A DNA stretch of 8,046 nt, taken from positions 1 through 8,046 of the forward strand of contig USGC01000074.1 of assembly GCA_900554095.1 (NCBI GenBank). The letters are read 5' to 3'. The stretch's first letter is position 1; each line of letters begins with the position of its first letter. Below are positions 6,008 to 8,046 of the stretch, piece by piece. The stretch comes from an uncultured bacterium (GTDB taxonomy: Bacteria; Cyanobacteriota; Vampirovibrionia; Gastranaerophilales; Gastranaerophilaceae). A program made the position numbers and the translations under genes. The notes under the pieces were generated by a model that had not been told where the DNA came from, made no database searches, and worked only from the letters and a program-made list of their open reading frames with translations.

Positions 6008-6460
6008 ATGGATAAAAAAGTCATCACAACAAACAGAAAAGCCTTTCACGACTACACAATTTTCGACAAATTCGTAGCCGGAATTGTGTTGACAGGAACC
6101 GAAATTAAATCAATCCGTAAAAATGCAATCAACTTGAAAGACAGTTTTTGCAAAATTGAGGATAACGAAATTTTCCTTTACAACTGCCATATTTCGCCTT
6201 ACGAACAGGGAAACCGCTTTAATCATCAGGCTGAACGAACAAGAAAACTTCTTTTGACAAAAAAAGAAATTCTAAAAATGCATTCAAAAGTTAAAAAAGA
6301 CGGCTATTCAATTGTGCCACTGGAAGTTTTTCTGTCCCACGGTTTTGCAAAGGTTGAAATAGGCCTTGCTAAAGGTAAAAAGCTTCACGACAAGCGCGAT
6401 GACATTGCCAAAAAAGACCAGAAACGTGAAATGGAAAGGGCTGCCGCACGACGTTATTAA
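6008..6460 (+). CDS. smpB: SsrA-binding protein SmpB
   Basis: SmpB binds tmRNA and carries it into stalled ribosomes for trans-translation. The 150-residue protein is of normal length. It opens with KKVITTNRKAFHDYTIFDKF, followed by the OB-fold signature AGIVLTGTEIKSIRKN (24-39), NLKDSFCKIEDNEIFLYNCHISPY (in the 43-66 region), and HQAERTRKLLLTKKEI (about 73-88). The basic C-terminal tail, KGKKLHDKRDDIAKKDQKRE (122-141), becomes helical in the ribosomal mRNA channel. All expected parts are present. The tmRNA gene (ssrA), often nearby, is not seen in this window. The start is supported by alignment to the family and by an extended -10 element ending 6 nt upstream; there is no Shine-Dalgarno. 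The next gene is 9 bp downstream, so they form an operon. Confidence 0.98.
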   Translation: MDKKVITTNRKAFHDYTIFDKFVAGIVLTGTEIKSIRKNAINLKDSFCKIEDNEIFLYNCHISPYEQGNRFNHQAERTRKLLLTKKEILKMHSKVKKDGYSIVPLEVFLSHGFAKVEIGLAKGKKLHDKRDDIAKKDQKREMERAAARRY

Positions 6461-6469
6461 GAGAAAATT

Positions 6470-7459
6470 ATGAAGGTAATACTTTTAGGCAAGGGTAAAA
6501 TGCTTGCTAATATAATCGAAAGTGCTATCGAGTCCGGTGTAGAAATCGCCGGCGTTTTTCGTTATGAAAGAATGGCTTTACCGCTACATAAAAGGATATT
6601 TCATGATTTATTTAAAACCTCGTATGATTTAACGCTTATCAAAAAATACAAACTTCCTGAAATTAACTGCAAATCCGCAAATAGCGACAAGTTTAAAAAA
6701 TACATTTTAAAAACTAACGCTGACATAATAATAGTCAGCACGTGGAAAGAAAAATTATCACCGGAAATTATCAAAATGCCAAAAATCGGCACTGTAAACC
6801 TGCACCCTTCACTTTTGCCGCGCTACAGAGGCCCAAACCCTTATATGCAGGTAATAAAAAGAGGCGAAAAGAAAACAGGAATTACGCTGCATTTGATGGA
6901 TGAGAACTTTGACACAGGCGCAGTATTGCTGCAAAAAGAAATTGACATTCTGCCGAATGATACGGGCAAAGAATTACGAGAAAGAACCTTTACAGCCGCG
7001 CGCGGCCTCATTTCAGAATTTTTAAAAAAAATTCAAAATGAAGTAATAATTCCGATAAAGCAAAATGAAAGCCGTGCAAGTTATTTTGGGAATATAAATT
7101 CTGATGAAAAGATGCTCGATTTTACAAAAATGACAGCGGTTGAAATGAGTGCGCATATCCGTGCGCTTCACCCGTGGCTTCCGTGCTACATAACAGTTGG
7201 AAACCAGTTTTTAAAAGTCAATCCACATAAACTTAAAATCCTAAAAAGCAGCAGCTATAAAGACAAGGCTGGAGAAATACTAGATAAAGACGAAAAGCTC
7301 AGATCTTTAACTATTATCTGTAAAAATAATTCCGCATTGAAAATGGACGATTTAAACCTTTACAACGTCTGGCTTCGCCCATTTACAAAATTTTTTATAA
7401 AAAGAATTAATATTTCCAAGAGTAATCGTCAGGGATTTTCCAGCCATTCACCTGGATAG
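6470..7459 (+). CDS. Formyltransferase family protein, related to methionyl-tRNA formyltransferase
   Basis: The protein belongs to the 10-formyl-tetrahydrofolate-dependent formyltransferases. The catalytic residues are all there: N110 and H112 in TVNLHPSLLPRYRG (108-121) and D148 in MDENFDTG (143-150). A probable C-terminal Fmt-like beta-barrel domain runs from about 200 to 305 (SYFGNINSDEKMLDF, AHIRALHPWLPCY). It differs from ordinary Fmt: the N-terminus is LLGKGKMLANIIESA where Fmt has a GTPxFA motif, and the RPAGRGKK-type loop that enters the tRNA acceptor stem is replaced by RYERMALPLHKRIFHDLF (31-48). It may thus be the organism's Fmt in diverged form or a paralogue acting on an amino sugar or other amine. 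The start has AAGAGA 5 nt upstream and lies 9 bp after smpB. The last 17 codons overlap the convergent prepilin gene and look non-conserved (NISKSNRQGFSSHSPG). Confidence 0.88.
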   Translation: MKVILLGKGKMLANIIESAIESGVEIAGVFRYERMALPLHKRIFHDLFKTSYDLTLIKKYKLPEINCKSANSDKFKKYILKTNADIIIVSTWKEKLSPEIIKMPKIGTVNLHPSLLPRYRGPNPYMQVIKRGEKKTGITLHLMDENFDTGAVLLQKEIDILPNDTGKELRERTFTAARGLISEFLKKIQNEVIIPIKQNESRASYFGNINSDEKMLDFTKMTAVEMSAHIRALHPWLPCYITVGNQFLKVNPHKLKILKSSSYKDKAGEILDKDEKLRSLTIICKNNSALKMDDLNLYNVWLRPFTKFFIKRINISKSNRQGFSSHSPG

Positions 7460-8046
7460 TTTTTGATGGGGAGAGTTTATAGTAATTCTCCAATGAGCAA
7501 TCAGTATTTTCATAATTTATATAAGGCTCAATTCCTTTGCCTGCATAATTTTCGTGGACACAAGTTTTTGCCAAATAGATATTTTTAGAAGGATAAAAAC
7601 CAAAAGCGAAACACTTGCTGCCTCGTCCCTTACTTTCGCCAGATGCAACATATTCATCAAGAGCCTTGGCATTCAGACAAAAGTAATAATCGTGGGCGTT
7701 GACATTAATTCCAACAACGGTTCCATCAGCAAAATATACATTATAAACAGCACTTCCGTTATTTCTGTGCGCACCGTCTGTATTTTTGACCGTTTTTAAG
7801 TAGTCTTTCAAATATGTATTATACCAATCACGAAGCTGCTCAACAGAAGTCGAATCATTAGGGAATTGCCATTCTGAATATTCACCGTGTTTCAGAGAAG
7901 ATAATTTTAGGGCCTGATTCATATTAGTGTAAAATTTTTGCAATGAAGTTTCTATAACCTGTTTTCTGTAAGACTTGGTTATAACAGGCATGGTAATTGC
8001 TGCAACAACACCGATTATACCTAAAGTTATCAAGACCTCTGCCAAT
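7407..8046 (-). CDS. Type IV pilin-like / type II secretion pseudopilin-like protein (5' end cut by window)
   Basis: The visible 213 codons begin inside the prepilin signature: LAEVLITLGIIGVVAAITMP, which in complete relatives follows (G)FT. The TTG at 8045-8043 is therefore an internal leucine, and the leader peptide plus cleavage site lie just beyond the right edge. The conserved glutamate (position +5 of the mature pilin) is present. The hydrophobic N-terminal helix anchors the protein in the membrane before assembly and packs the filament core. The globular part has YFADGTVVGINVN (104-116), four cysteines (C123, C145, C162, C183) that could form two disulfides, and a C-terminal GWKIPDDYSWKY. 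This architecture is common as multi-copy genes in Gastranaerophilales-type genomes. Its last 53 bp overlap the convergent formyltransferase gene. Whether it is a major pilin, minor pilin or pseudopilin cannot be told here. Confidence 0.92.
   Translation of the reverse strand, partial: LAEVLITLGIIGVVAAITMPVITKSYRKQVIETSLQKFYTNMNQALKLSSLKHGEYSEWQFPNDSTSVEQLRDWYNTYLKDYLKTVKNTDGAHRNNGSAVYNVYFADGTVVGINVNAHDYYFCLNAKALDEYVASGESKGRGSKCFAFGFYPSKNIYLAKTCVHENYAGKGIEPYINYENTDCSLENYYKLSPSKTIQVNGWKIPDDYSWKY

Noticed and set aside
1..8046. Search by eye for tRNA, tmRNA, CRISPR repeats, transposase genes and attachment sites
   Set aside because: None found; gaps between genes are all about 100 bp or less and hold only the promoter-like and repeat elements listed.

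Overview
The window is an AT-rich bacterial chromosome segment, densely coding, with ten protein genes and no RNA gene, insertion sequence or CRISPR array that I can see. The best guess for the source is a gut member of the Melainabacteria/Vampirovibrionia (Candidatus Gastranaerophilales). That rests on the style of the prepilin at the right edge (N-terminal LAEVLITLGIIGVVAAITMP, C-terminal GWKIPDDYSW), the matrixin-like peptidase, an SPAFG-type N-terminus on an unknown protein, and AT-rich intergenic DNA. This is inference from family style; a phylogeny would be needed to confirm it.

Layout from left to right. Positions 1-1584 (minus strand) hold accD followed by accA, the two carboxyltransferase subunits of acetyl-CoA carboxylase. 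accA runs off the left edge. A 104-bp divergent intergenic region follows, then an unrecognised plus-strand gene (1689-2387) with a GNAT-like segment. Its stop codon interlocks with that of a convergent matrixin-type zinc peptidase (2384-3160, minus). A 59-bp divergent region with overlapping -10 elements separates that gene from ybaB-recR (3220-4156), a classic recombination/nucleoid pair. A stand-alone OppF/DppF-type ABC ATPase (4235-5197), an unrecognised HExxH protein (5229-5981), smpB (6008-6460) and a formyltransferase-like gene (6470-7459) follow on the plus strand. The formyltransferase gene overlaps the tail of a convergent prepilin gene (7407 to the right edge) by 53 bp.

Housekeeping genes (accDA, ybaB-recR, smpB) alternate with single accessory genes. 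No multi-gene defence, biosynthetic or mobile system is visible. The most interesting signals are: (1) four starts without a Shine-Dalgarno sequence, each with a TANNNT hexamer ending exactly 6 nt before the ATG, the arrangement expected of leaderless mRNAs, while accA, accD, ybaB and the formyltransferase gene have Shine-Dalgarno-like sequences; (2) two different HExxH proteins without a visible signal peptide within 3.6 kb; (3) a probable divergent GNAT protein; (4) a formyltransferase that keeps the catalytic residues but lacks the usual tRNA-recognition loop; (5) convergent overlapping genes.
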